Source of the DNA: Gemmatimonadaceae bacterium
Lineage (GTDB): Bacteria > Gemmatimonadota > Gemmatimonadetes > Gemmatimonadales > Gemmatimonadaceae
Assembly (NCBI GenBank): GCA_020851455.1
Contig: JADZCT010000018.1
Span: 62,001 to 126,000 of the forward strand
Reading direction: 5' to 3'
Length of the DNA stretch: 64,000 nt
How positions within the stretch are numbered: position 1 is the first letter of the stretch; each line of letters begins with the position of its first letter. The notes under the pieces were generated by a model. That model made no database searches. It was not told the DNA's origin and worked only from the letters and a program-made list of their open reading frames with translations. Below, in pieces: positions 27,617 through 35,673 of the stretch. Position numbers and translations under genes: made by a program.

Positions 27617-28660
27617 TCAGGCGGGCTGGCGCAGGGCCAGGCCGATGGGAAGCATCAGGAGAGGAGCCACCTCGTCAGTGACGAGGCCTTCGAGCGCTCC
27701 GTCACGGACGGTGAGCGACGCCAGTGGGTTTGCCTGCGTGACGGGAATCCGGAGCCGCGCGCCAAGCGCATCGGCGAGCCCCGGGATGCGGGCACCGCCG
27801 CCGCACACGTACAGGCTCGTGAGCTGCTCAGCCGACCGGGACGACGAGGCAAGGAAGGCAACCGCGCGCTCGATGCCGACGGCGATCTCCTCGCCCCTGC
27901 GCTCGATCACCGCGTCGAGGTCCGGCGTGCGATCGTAGCCCTGGAGCAGATCAGAGGCCGCCTCCGGAGAGAGGCCGCGGTCGCGCTGCAGATCCTCGCG
28001 AAGCCGCCGCGTCCCGACTGTGATGTCGCGCGTCAGCACCGGGACGCCCTCGTCCAGGATGTTCACGTTGGTCACGTCGTGACCGATGTTCGCCAGCGCC
28101 ACCACGCCAGACATGGCCTCGGGATAGCTGCGTTCGAAAGCGTTGTGAAGGGCAAACGCATCCACATCAACGACGGTCGGGGTGAGCCCCGCGTCGCTCA
28201 TCACGCGTGTCTTAGCCTCGATCAGCTCGCGCTTGGCCGCGACGAACAGCACGCTCATCTCCGGCGTGTCGCCGTCGGGGTCGAGGATCTGGAAGTCAAA
28301 CTCCACCGAGTCCACGTCGAATGGCACGTGCTGCTCGGCTTCCCATCGCATCAACTCCCGCGCCTGCTGCTCCTTCACGCGCTCGATCTGGATCTTCTTG
28401 ATGATCACGTCGCGGCCGCCAACGGCTATCGCGACCTCCTTCGACTCCACGCCGGCAGCAAGCAGCGTGGACGTGACGGCCTCGGTGACGATGCCCGGGT
28501 CCATGATCTCGCCTTCGACCACGGCGTCGGCAAGGAGCGGCGTGATCGCGACCTTGACCAGTTCGGGATCCGACCGGCCATGGTCAATCACGGCCACCTT
28601 TACGAGGCCTGATCCGATGTCGAGACCCACCGTGGTCTTCTTCCGTCCGAAGAGCGCCAT
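27617..28660 (-). CDS. pilM: Type IV pilus actin-like ATPase PilM
   Basis: Cytoplasmic FtsA-like protein that anchors the PilNO complex to the inner face of the membrane. The actin-fold phosphate loop is TVGLDIGSGLVKVAVID at residues 10-26; ALANIGHDVTNVNIL and YVCGGGARIPGL are the other nucleotide-site segments. 347 residues, normal. The ATG at 28660 starts the typical MALFGRKKTTVGLDIG; 31 upstream codons of open frame are non-coding. First gene of pilMNOPQ, preceded by 275 bases that also hold a hairpin closing the minor-pilin operon. Confidence 0.95.
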   Translation of the reverse strand: MALFGRKKTTVGLDIGSGLVKVAVIDHGRSDPELVKVAITPLLADAVVEGEIMDPGIVTEAVTSTLLAAGVESKEVAIAVGGRDVIIKKIQIERVKEQQARELMRWEAEQHVPFDVDSVEFDFQILDPDGDTPEMSVLFVAAKRELIEAKTRVMSDAGLTPTVVDVDAFALHNAFERSYPEAMSGVVALANIGHDVTNVNILDEGVPVLTRDITVGTRRLREDLQRDRGLSPEAASDLLQGYDRTPDLDAVIERRGEEIAVGIERAVAFLASSSRSAEQLTSLYVCGGGARIPGLADALGARLRIPVTQANPLASLTVRDGALEGLVTDEVAPLLMLPIGLALRQPA

Positions 28661-28935
28661 GCCAGAGTCCGGTGAACGAGCCGAGGGGGTGTTCAGCCGC
28701 GAACGGAGCGGCCGGTCCTCTCGTTTCCCAACTATATACAGCGGGGGGATCAACTTGCCTCTTCGTCAATCCCGGTGTCAATAGACGTCCTGCGCCAACT
28801 CCGCGTCACCACTTGCACTTAGCCACCGCCGACGGATACGCACGCCAGCATTCCCGCCCGCAAGGCGGGCATCCGCGAGAAAACACGAACGGGATGGCAA
28901 ACAGGTAACACGGGTGGGGGCTCCGGCTACCCTGA
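28661..28935. other. Spacer between minor-pilin operon and pilMNOPQ
   Basis: 275 bases without a gene. Near the pilin side is the hairpin listed separately. Nearer pilM, the minus strand carries an AT-richer stretch (TATATA at about 28734-28739) that may be a -10 element, but no -35 at acceptable spacing was found. Confidence 0.5.
28853..28869 (-). terminator. Hairpin after the minor-pilin genes
   Basis: CCCGCC / GGCGGG with a 5-base loop, 67 bases after the stop of the last prepilin-like gene. Short stem and no T-run, so only a modest call. Confidence 0.4.
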
Positions 28936-29376
28936 TCAGGGCACGGCAACGCACCCGTTCGGCGAAATCACGGCCAGTCGCGCCCCTCGCGACGCTCCCG
29001 TGTCGGCCTGCACGGCCGCGAGGCACCAAAGGCCGGCAATTGCCCGAAACCGGCCGCTTCGGGCCGAGGCGCGAACCCGCACCAGCGCGAGCCGTGGCTG
29101 CACGACGACCGCCTCTACGCGGGCGCTCTCGCCAGGCGCAACGGCCAGGAGTCTGGCCCCGGCCGGGGCGGCCGGCGCCGCGCTGTCGAGTTGCGTCGCA
29201 AGGGCCGCGGCAAGCGTGCGCTCGGCCAGCACCGCCGCACGCGCCTCAGTGTGGGCGGCGACGGCGGAGCGAGACTCGCCCACAGCGGTCTCAACGGCCA
29301 GCGCTCCGAGCAGCGACGCCGCAACCAGGACGGCTATCGCCAGGAGCGCCGCATACCCTGGCCTGCGCCGTGTCAC
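28936..29376 (-). CDS. Minor pseudopilin, PilX/GspK-like start
   Basis: A 146-residue protein beginning MTRRRPGYAALLAIAVLVAA, a short basic head followed by a long hydrophobic helix, as in PilX or GspK-type proteins that lack the Glu5 of major pilins. The rest (TEARAAVLAERTLAAALATQL and an Ala-rich beta region) fits a small pseudopilin head. The GTG start overlaps the stop of the preceding pilin gene as GTGA. Probably sits in a pilus-tip initiation complex with the two genes before it. No N-terminal methylation motif can be recognised with certainty, so function is inferred from context. Confidence 0.6.
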   Translation of the reverse strand: MTRRRPGYAALLAIAVLVAASLLGALAVETAVGESRSAVAAHTEARAAVLAERTLAAALATQLDSAAPAAPAGARLLAVAPGESARVEAVVVQPRLALVRVRASARSGRFRAIAGLWCLAAVQADTGASRGARLAVISPNGCVAVP

Positions 29377-30182
29377 CGCGGGGACGCGCCCCGGACAGCC
29401 CAGTGCCGCACGGCCAGCGGCGCCAGCCCGCCGCCAGAGGCTGGACGGAACGCAACCGTCAACACCGCGTCGGCCGCGATCGAGTAGGCCAGCCCGGTAT
29501 CGCGCGGCGATGCAAATGGCCCGGCAACCGGTTGGGCCGGCCCGCAGGCAGGCGTGCAGCGCCGGTAGCCAAGCCACCAGCGCGAGTCGGCCGCGCGGTA
29601 GAGCGCCCAGCGCACGCGCCGCCTCACGCGAACTGGAGCGCCGGGCAGCACTCCCGGTGGGAACGATCCGGCCAGGGAAAGGGAGTACACCGGGCGGCGC
29701 AGTGCGCTGTCGGCAGCAGTGCGAAGCACGCCGTCCGCAGGGCAGCCGGCGCCGTCTCCTCTCTCCACGACTGCCACGACGGTACGCGAGTGCCACACAC
29801 CGCCGGTGTCTCTGGCCGCGAGTGCATCACCCGGCTCGATCGGCTGGCGCCATGCGGTGTACGGGTCGCCGACATCAGTGGCGGCGGACGGCAGGACCAC
29901 CGCCAACGGCGCGACGACGCACGCTACCGACACGCCGACATGCGAATCGAGTTCCAGCGCCGTGTCGCCGCGCACCTCGACCCCGGGCCACCAAGCGGCA
30001 GCAATCTCCGGACCGAGCAGGTGCGCGACGTCGCGGGCGAGTTGCGCGGCCACGTCGCTGGCGGCCGACGCCCGGAGCCGGCGCTCTGCCACGGAAAGCA
30101 GGCCTGCGCCGAGCGTTCCCGCGATGCCGGCGAGCACGAGCGCCACGAGCAGCTCCGGTAGGGACGCGGCCCGGCGCGTCAC
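29373..30182 (-). CDS. Minor pilin with class III-type prepilin signal
   Basis: A 269-residue prepilin-like protein. MTRRAASLPELLVALVLAG carries a type IV prepilin signal in which Glu follows at +4 after cleavage (RAA|SLPELL), with Ala replacing the usual Gly at -1. The hydrophobic helix is followed by a large beta domain containing four cysteines (including CTPAC), plausible for a tip adhesin-like or PilW-type minor pilin. The GTG at 30182 overlaps the preceding stop by 4 bases, the same arrangement as the next gene; a GTG 9 bases further upstream is an alternative. Confidence 0.7.
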   Translation of the reverse strand: MTRRAASLPELLVALVLAGIAGTLGAGLLSVAERRLRASAASDVAAQLARDVAHLLGPEIAAAWWPGVEVRGDTALELDSHVGVSVACVVAPLAVVLPSAATDVGDPYTAWRQPIEPGDALAARDTGGVWHSRTVVAVVERGDGAGCPADGVLRTAADSALRRPVYSLSLAGSFPPGVLPGAPVRVRRRVRWALYRAADSRWWLGYRRCTPACGPAQPVAGPFASPRDTGLAYSIAADAVLTVAFRPASGGGLAPLAVRHWAVRGASPR

Positions 30183-30529
30183 GGCCGACACGCAACCTCT
30201 CCCTCCACCACCAGAGGCGGCCCCGCGCGCGGCGCGATGGTGGTCTCGGCGAATGCCCAGCCGCCCCCGGCGCGCTCCGCCGCCCACCGCGACACTGCGA
30301 CCCCGGCGCGGCCCTCGCCGCTGGTATCGCGTGCCGCGCATGGCCTGCGGGAGAGCATGGAGAGGCGTTCAACGGCGAGGATCGCCGCCCCGCTCCTGAG
30401 GCCCGCCCTCGCCCGGGCCGCGCCTATGACGCCGAAACCTGCCGCGAGCATCGCGCCCGCGACGCCAAGCATCGTCGTCGCCGCCAGCGCCTCGACGACC
30501 GAGAATCCACGCGCACGCGGAGGTGCCAT
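30179..30529 (-). CDS. Minor pilin (PilV-like prepilin)
   Basis: A 116-residue prepilin. MAPPRARGFSVVEALAATTMLG shows a clean prepilin peptidase site (RARG|FSVVEA, Glu at +5) followed by a hydrophobic helix. The short C-terminal part resembles PilV/GspI-type minor pilins. The ATG at 30529 gives a nine-residue leader; a longer frame upstream is Arg-rich junk. First of three coupled genes, 140 bases after the histidine kinase gene. Confidence 0.78.
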   Translation of the reverse strand: MAPPRARGFSVVEALAATTMLGVAGAMLAAGFGVIGAARARAGLRSGAAILAVERLSMLSRRPCAARDTSGEGRAGVAVSRWAAERAGGGWAFAETTIAPRAGPPLVVEGEVACRP

Positions 30530-30669
30530 GGCCGCAAGCTCGTGGGGCCGCCGCGCCGCGCCCGCACCGATTTCGCGGCGTGCGGTGCCATTCCGTTCCG
30601 GGCAGAGACGGCCGGCCGCGCCGCCGCGCCTGATTCGGCTATGCCGCCACGCGCACGGGCAGCGCCGTG

Positions 30670-31515
30670 CTACCGCTCTACATGCACGGGCAGCACGATG
30701 TGGAATGCCGCCCCTCCCTCGCGGGAGCGCTGCGCCCACACAATTCCGTCCATCGAGTCTACCACGCGGCGTACGACCGTGAGGCCAAGCCCGACCCCGC
30801 CGTCGGGCGCCTTGGCGGTGAAGAACGGCTCGAAGATCTTCTCGAGGTTCTCGTGGTGGAACCCCTGCCCCGAGTCGGCGACCACGACCTTCACGACTTC
30901 GTCCACATCCAGCGACTCGAGCCAGCTCGACAGGCGGTCGTCCTTGCGGCGCGGATGGATGATGCGGCCCGCGTCTGTATCGGTGCGGCGCTTGGCGGCA
31001 TCGAGCAGCGCCAGGCGGTTCAGCCGCTCGGCCCAGATGACGAGACGGCCGCCCTCAGGCATCGCCGCGGCCGCGTTGAGGACGAGGTTCGCGATCGCCT
31101 GCTCGAGGTCAACCGCGCTGCCCCGGGTGGGCTTGGGCGCATCGGAGAGCTGCAGATCAACCTCGATACGCTTGAGCACGCCCTGTTCCGACAGGAATCC
31201 CAGCGTGTCGCGCACGGCGGCGTTGAAGTCGGTACCGGTTTCCTTCGCGTGCGGGCGCACGAAGTCGAGGAACCCGTCGCGCAGCTTCACGATGCGGAAC
31301 GCCTCGCGCTGCAGGGCGGCAACGGTGGCCTTCAGTTCCGGCGCGACCTTGGCGTCGAGCGTATGGGCGTAGTTCACTATCGCCGTGACGGGATTGCCTA
31401 TCTCGTGCAGGAGCATCGCCACCATCCTGCCCCCGCTAGCCAGCCGCTCCAACTGCTCGCGCTGCTCCACGTTCTCGGCGCGCAGCCGCTCGATCTCACC
31501 AGTGTCTTTGGTCAT
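30670..31515 (-). CDS. Soluble sensor-less histidine kinase
   Basis: A 281-residue cytoplasmic kinase with no membrane segment and no recognisable sensor domain. Residues 6-30 form a coiled coil (EIERLRAENVEQREQLERL); the H-box is MLLHEIGNPVTAIVNYAH with His37; then HATPase_c with the N-box (AIANLVLNAAAAM), G1 (VADSGQGF), F-box (IFEPFFTAK) and G2 (GVGLGLTVV). Resembles the catalytic half of NtrB/PilS-type kinases. The 20-base overlap with the upstream gene couples it to the glycosyltransferases; no receiver lies downstream, so it may act on PilR or another regulator elsewhere. Confidence 0.85.
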   Translation of the reverse strand: MTKDTGEIERLRAENVEQREQLERLASGGRMVAMLLHEIGNPVTAIVNYAHTLDAKVAPELKATVAALQREAFRIVKLRDGFLDFVRPHAKETGTDFNAAVRDTLGFLSEQGVLKRIEVDLQLSDAPKPTRGSAVDLEQAIANLVLNAAAAMPEGGRLVIWAERLNRLALLDAAKRRTDTDAGRIIHPRRKDDRLSSWLESLDVDEVVKVVVADSGQGFHHENLEKIFEPFFTAKAPDGGVGLGLTVVRRVVDSMDGIVWAQRSREGGAAFHIVLPVHVER

Positions 31516-33250
31516 CGGGCCGGATGGGTTGGAGAATGGACGGCGCTTCCCGCCGACTGGCCTTCCCCTGCCAACGGTTGGCGCCGTCCAATGAGTCGTT
31601 GGCGGCGAGGGCGCTGTCGGCGCGTTCGATAATGTACTCGAACGCCTTACGGTAGAATCCCCACGCAATTGCCTCCCTCGACACCGTGCGCGCCCGGCGG
31701 AACTCCGCGACCTCCAGGTAGCACGCGGCCAGCCCGGCGCGCGTCAGGGGAAGGTCGGGCTCCAGTTCCAGCGCCTTCTGGTAGAGCGGAATTGCCGCCG
31801 GGCAGATATGCGCCTCGCGGTACCTGTGGGCCAAGTCCTGGTACACTGCGTAGTACGATGGGAACAGGGCGATTGCGTAGCGCCACTCGCGCTCGGCGTC
31901 GCGTGGCCGGTGCTCATCGAACAGCCGTCCCCCGCTTGCATAGTGCGCCTTGAAGCTCAGCGGCTCGTCCTCGATCATCGTGTCGAACACGGTGTCGGAA
32001 TCCTTCCACGTGAGCTGGCGCTCCGCGCTCTTCGCGGCACCGAGCATCAGCACCACCGCGAGAGCGCCCGCCGCAACGGTGCTCCATTCGCGACGCAGTC
32101 CGGCAAGGCGCTGCTCGATCCATGGCACCAGCGACCCTGCGAGGAGCACGACCGCCACGCTCGGTACGAGCAGTGTGCGCTCGGCGATGAGGATGCCCGT
32201 AGGAATGAGAATGTTGGCCACAGGCGCAAGGCATACCGCGATCCACGCGAGCGCGAAGGTGACGAACGGGAAGCGGCGCGCGGAGACGATCGCGAGCACG
32301 GCCAGGCAGAGGAGCAGGAGCGCTCCGGCCGCATGCCCGGGCGCGAGTGTCGTGAGCACCGGCACATGGCGCGGCGAATAGTCGGCGTAGAGCTGGGCGG
32401 GCCAGACGAGCAATCGTCCGAACTCCGGCACGAGGGCGAGCATCACCCACGTGCGCTGGGCCATGCCGAGGCCCCTGAGCGCAGGATGCTCGGTATCGCC
32501 GGCAGCGTCTCCCGTCACCCACACCCGTATCGCGAAGACGATGCCCGCAACGAACGCCAGCCAGACCAGGAGCGACCCAAGTTCGGAAGCCCGTACGCGC
32601 CACGGGCGCGTGTCGCGCACGGCGAAGGCCTCCGCCACGACGAGCAGCGCGGGCAGGACGATCGCGTTCTCTTTGAAGAGCGCCCCGAGCAGATACACCG
32701 CGACGATCAGCCCCTTCGTTTCGCGATCCACCGCAAGCCCGTCGCGACGGGCGGCGAGGTAGATCGCCGTGCCGCCCACGAGCGAGATCGCTGCCCACAG
32801 CTCGCCCTGCCCCACCACATTCCCGACCGCCTCCACGTGCACCGGATGCACCGCGTATAGCGCGGCCGCCACCCATGCCGCCCGGCGCGGAAGCACCTGC
32901 AGCGCGAGCGCGTACACCAGAGCGCAAAGCGCCGCGTACAGGACGACGTTCATCACGTGAAAGACCAGCGGCGTGCCGCCGCCCGCGGCCCACTGCAGGA
33001 TGAACCCCAGGATCGTGAGGGGCCGGTACAGGGCGCCGTTCCGGATCGCGGGCCAGTAGGTGTCGCCGAAGGCGTTCCACCAGTGCGCGATGTTGTGGAC
33101 GGTATCGTTCTCGACGATGATCCAGCGGTCGTCGTAGGCGAAGCCGTTCGCAAGGCTCGTGAACGACGCGAGCAGGGCCAGGCCAATGACGCCCAGCACG
33201 GCCCGCTCGTACGAACGCGGGTCGGTACCCTCGGGAACCAGCGGCCTCAA
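31496..33250 (-). CDS. TMTC-like GT-C mannosyltransferase with TPR repeats
   Basis: A 584-residue polytopic membrane protein. The acidic pair in the first outer loop (FAYDDRWII near residues 38-46) matches the DD/DE catalytic motif of GT-C O-mannosyltransferases of the TMTC/DUF1736 kind. About ten hydrophobic helices fill residues 15-410, and the C-terminus (about 440-550) has TPR-like repeats such as IPLYQKALELEPDLP. TMTC proteins use a lipid-linked sugar to glycosylate proteins. Between a DPM1-like GT2 gene (which would make the lipid-linked donor) and a pilus-region kinase, it is a candidate for surface-protein glycosylation. Confidence 0.8.
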   Translation of the reverse strand: MRPLVPEGTDPRSYERAVLGVIGLALLASFTSLANGFAYDDRWIIVENDTVHNIAHWWNAFGDTYWPAIRNGALYRPLTILGFILQWAAGGGTPLVFHVMNVVLYAALCALVYALALQVLPRRAAWVAAALYAVHPVHVEAVGNVVGQGELWAAISLVGGTAIYLAARRDGLAVDRETKGLIVAVYLLGALFKENAIVLPALLVVAEAFAVRDTRPWRVRASELGSLLVWLAFVAGIVFAIRVWVTGDAAGDTEHPALRGLGMAQRTWVMLALVPEFGRLLVWPAQLYADYSPRHVPVLTTLAPGHAAGALLLLCLAVLAIVSARRFPFVTFALAWIAVCLAPVANILIPTGILIAERTLLVPSVAVVLLAGSLVPWIEQRLAGLRREWSTVAAGALAVVLMLGAAKSAERQLTWKDSDTVFDTMIEDEPLSFKAHYASGGRLFDEHRPRDAEREWRYAIALFPSYYAVYQDLAHRYREAHICPAAIPLYQKALELEPDLPLTRAGLAACYLEVAEFRRARTVSREAIAWGFYRKAFEYIIERADSALAANDSLDGANRWQGKASRREAPSILQPIRPDDQRHW

Positions 33251-33254
33251 GCGG

Positions 33255-33956
33255 TCACCGGCCGAAGTTGAACTTTGCGATGTGCCAGAGGGCAGCCACT
33301 CCGTCCTTCCACCCGATCTTCTTGCCCTCGGCGTACGTGCGGCCAGAGTAGGAGATTGGCACCTCGAATATCCTCGCGCGCGCCTGCGCCAGCCGCGCGG
33401 TCACCTCGGGCTCGAAGCCGAACCTGTCGGATGTGAGGCGGAGGGCGCGCGCGACCTCGCCACGGATCGCCTTGTAGCACGTTTCCATGTCGGTGAGGTT
33501 GAGGTTCGTCGCCATGTTGCTGAAGAGCGTGAGCACGAAGTTGCCCACCGAGTGCCAGAAGTAGAGAACGCGGTGCGGGCCGCCGAGGAACCGCGAGCCG
33601 AAGACGGCGTCGGCGCGTCCGTCAACGATCGGCTCGAGAAGCGCGGGCCAGTCGGCCGGGTCGTACTCGAGGTCCGCGTCCTGCACGATCACGACATTCC
33701 CGGTGCTCGCCGCGAGCGCGGTGCGGATCGCCGCCCCCTTGCCGCGGTTCACATCGTGGAAGAGCAGCTTGTCTATCCGCCCGGCAGCGAGCATCGAGCG
33801 GAGGATGTCAACCGTGCCGTCGCGCGAGCAGTCGTCAACGCAGATGATCTCCTTGCGCACGGGCACGGCCCGCACCTGCTCGACGATCGTCTCGATCGTG
33901 GCATGCTCGTTGTACACGGGAATCAGCACCGAGAGCGTGAGGTCGGCCGGGTCCAT
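33255..33956 (-). CDS. GT2 glycosyltransferase, dolichol/polyprenyl-phosphate mannosyltransferase-like
   Basis: Soluble or membrane-associated GT-A enzyme that moves a sugar from a nucleotide donor to polyprenyl phosphate. LSVLIPVYNE is the N-terminal nucleotide-binding strand, CVDDCSRDGT the next, NRGKGAAIRTAL the family loop, and VQDADLEYDP holds the DxD metal site. SRFLGG and the METCYKAIRG segment are typical of DPM1-like proteins without a C-terminal membrane domain. The ATG at 33956 starts right before the conserved core; an ATG at 34049 adding a 31-residue Pro/Arg-rich head is possible. Confidence 0.88.
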   Translation of the reverse strand: MDPADLTLSVLIPVYNEHATIETIVEQVRAVPVRKEIICVDDCSRDGTVDILRSMLAAGRIDKLLFHDVNRGKGAAIRTALAASTGNVVIVQDADLEYDPADWPALLEPIVDGRADAVFGSRFLGGPHRVLYFWHSVGNFVLTLFSNMATNLNLTDMETCYKAIRGEVARALRLTSDRFGFEPEVTARLAQARARIFEVPISYSGRTYAEGKKIGWKDGVAALWHIAKFNFGR

Positions 33957-34101
33957 GGGCGTGCGCCCGCGAAGGCGCGGGGGCGCGTCAATGCCCGCGG
34001 GCGGCGTGCGCGCGCCCGAAGTCCGGGGGAACTCGCTCGGATGTGTCATCGGTCAGTCGCTCGCTGGCGGCGTTTGGGGGCGGATGGCGAAAGCGCGAAT
34101 C

Positions 34102-35673
34102 TCATGGAACCCACTCCACGCGAAACGCCACGGCGCCACCCGGAAGAGTATCCACCGGGACGAGCCGCGGCGAACCGGCGGCAGGCGACGTGAGGTCTGC
34201 GGCGTCGGCCTCGAAGGCGCCCGGGTAGAACACGGCCCATGCTGCGTGCCCTGCGTGAAGGAGGGCGCGCAGGCTGGCAACGGGCTGGCGCAGCGACGTG
34301 CCCGCGAGATATTCGTCCGCCGTGAGCACGTGGACCGGCACCACTGGCCGTCCCGTGTACAGGTAGACGAGCGGCTCGCCTTCCGTGGCCACGACGTCGC
34401 CGGGAGCCGTGTGCGCGTTCACCCAGTCCACCACCGGCCTGAGCTGCGCGGCGTTCGCCCCCTGCGCGACGTTGGCCCATCCCCGCGAGATGCCCCGCGC
34501 GCTGTAGAACGCCGCGCCGGCCACCGCGATGGCCGCTGCCGCGGCGAGCGACGCGGCCGCCGCCCGCACCATCGGTGGCGACGCCGCGTGACGCGCGAAC
34601 GCGAGCGTCTCGCTCGCCCCTGCCGCCAACACCAGCGCGGCCAGCGGCCATACCGCCCACGCAAACCGATCGGGCGCATAGGGCCAGAAGACCACGATCA
34701 GCGCGTATGCCGCGGCCGCGAGGCAGAACGCCTGCGACCGCAGCCACGCCTTGTGGAAGCCCAGCGCGAAGACGGTCGCCACCAGGACAACCAGCAACGG
34801 CCGGACGGTCCGCAGCCCCACGGGAAAGAACACGATCGCCAGCGTGCGGCGTAGCGCCGTCACATTCTGGCGCGCAACATCGGCGAGGAACTGCGCGCCG
34901 CGCTCGCGCACGGCGTCGAGCAGCCACGGGAGGTACGGGCCGTACGCTCCCCGGAGCGGCGGAGCGAGTTCGGCCGCGTGCGCCGCGCTCCACGCCTGCC
35001 ACGGAAGTACGAACGCGAGCATCGCAGCCAACGCCAGGAGCGCTTCGCGCCTTCGCCGCGCGAGGACGAGCGCGAGCGGAATCGCCGGCACGAACGCGAG
35101 GCCCGTGGACCGCACCAGCGCGGCCGCGCCCGCGAGCGCGCCCGCCAGCATCGCCGCCCGGGCGCCGCCATCGCGCGCCGCACGGTCGGCAGCAAACAGC
35201 GCCAGCACCGAGATGACGAGGAAGAGCGGCTCGGCGAAGAGGACGCCGTCGAGCACCAGCACCGGGAGCGTGACCGCGAACACCGTCGTTGCCACCGCCG
35301 CCCAGCGCGGGTCGAGTCGCAGGCACCGAATGCCGTACGCGCACGCCAGGGCCGCGGCCGTTGCCGCGAGCACCGGCGGCACCCAGCGCAGCAACGCCAT
35401 GTTCGCGGGAAAGCCGGGCCACAGCTTCCACAGGCCGGCGAGCAGCAGCGGCCAGCCCGGCGGGTAGTGCACCGCCGCCGGCGCGCCCATCAGGTGGACG
35501 AATCTGTAGCCCTCGCCCGACGCAAGCGCGCGCGCAGTGATCAGGTAAACGCCATCGTCCCAGAACACACCGGCAGGGTGAGCGGCCTGGACGGAAACCG
35601 CAACGGCGAGAACCGCGAGGCCCGCCGCGACCGGGGCGAGGAACGCGGTTCGCCGGACGCCCTCCGCGTTCAC
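34102..35673 (-). CDS. GT-C family membrane glycosyltransferase (ArnT/GT39-like)
   Basis: A 523-residue polytopic protein with about eleven hydrophobic helices. The first outer loop contains WDDGVYLITARALASGEGY, the Asp-Asp and following Gly-rich pattern of ArnT/PMT-type GT-C enzymes that take sugar from a polyprenyl-phosphate donor. HYPPGWPLL and RSTGL are also seen in that group. The C-terminal soluble domain (about 390-523) is Ala/Val-rich. It overlaps the pilR stop by 4 bases (ATGA), so its expression is tied to the pilus regulators. Confidence 0.8.
   Translation of the reverse strand: MNAEGVRRTAFLAPVAAGLAVLAVAVSVQAAHPAGVFWDDGVYLITARALASGEGYRFVHLMGAPAAVHYPPGWPLLLAGLWKLWPGFPANMALLRWVPPVLAATAAALACAYGIRCLRLDPRWAAVATTVFAVTLPVLVLDGVLFAEPLFLVISVLALFAADRAARDGGARAAMLAGALAGAAALVRSTGLAFVPAIPLALVLARRRREALLALAAMLAFVLPWQAWSAAHAAELAPPLRGAYGPYLPWLLDAVRERGAQFLADVARQNVTALRRTLAIVFFPVGLRTVRPLLVVLVATVFALGFHKAWLRSQAFCLAAAAYALIVVFWPYAPDRFAWAVWPLAALVLAAGASETLAFARHAASPPMVRAAAASLAAAAAIAVAGAAFYSARGISRGWANVAQGANAAQLRPVVDWVNAHTAPGDVVATEGEPLVYLYTGRPVVPVHVLTADEYLAGTSLRQPVASLRALLHAGHAAWAVFYPGAFEADAADLTSPAAGSPRLVPVDTLPGGAVAFRVEWVP

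Noticed and set aside
28700-28800. Sigma70 promoter for pilM built from TTGACG and TATATA on the minus strand
   Set aside because: The spacing is 25 bases, too long; no better -35 was found at 16-18 bases.
28914-31372. 790-codon plus-strand frame over the minor pilin region
   Set aside because: Product is extremely Arg/Ala/Pro-rich and lies over three prepilin genes and a kinase with clear motifs on the minus strand.
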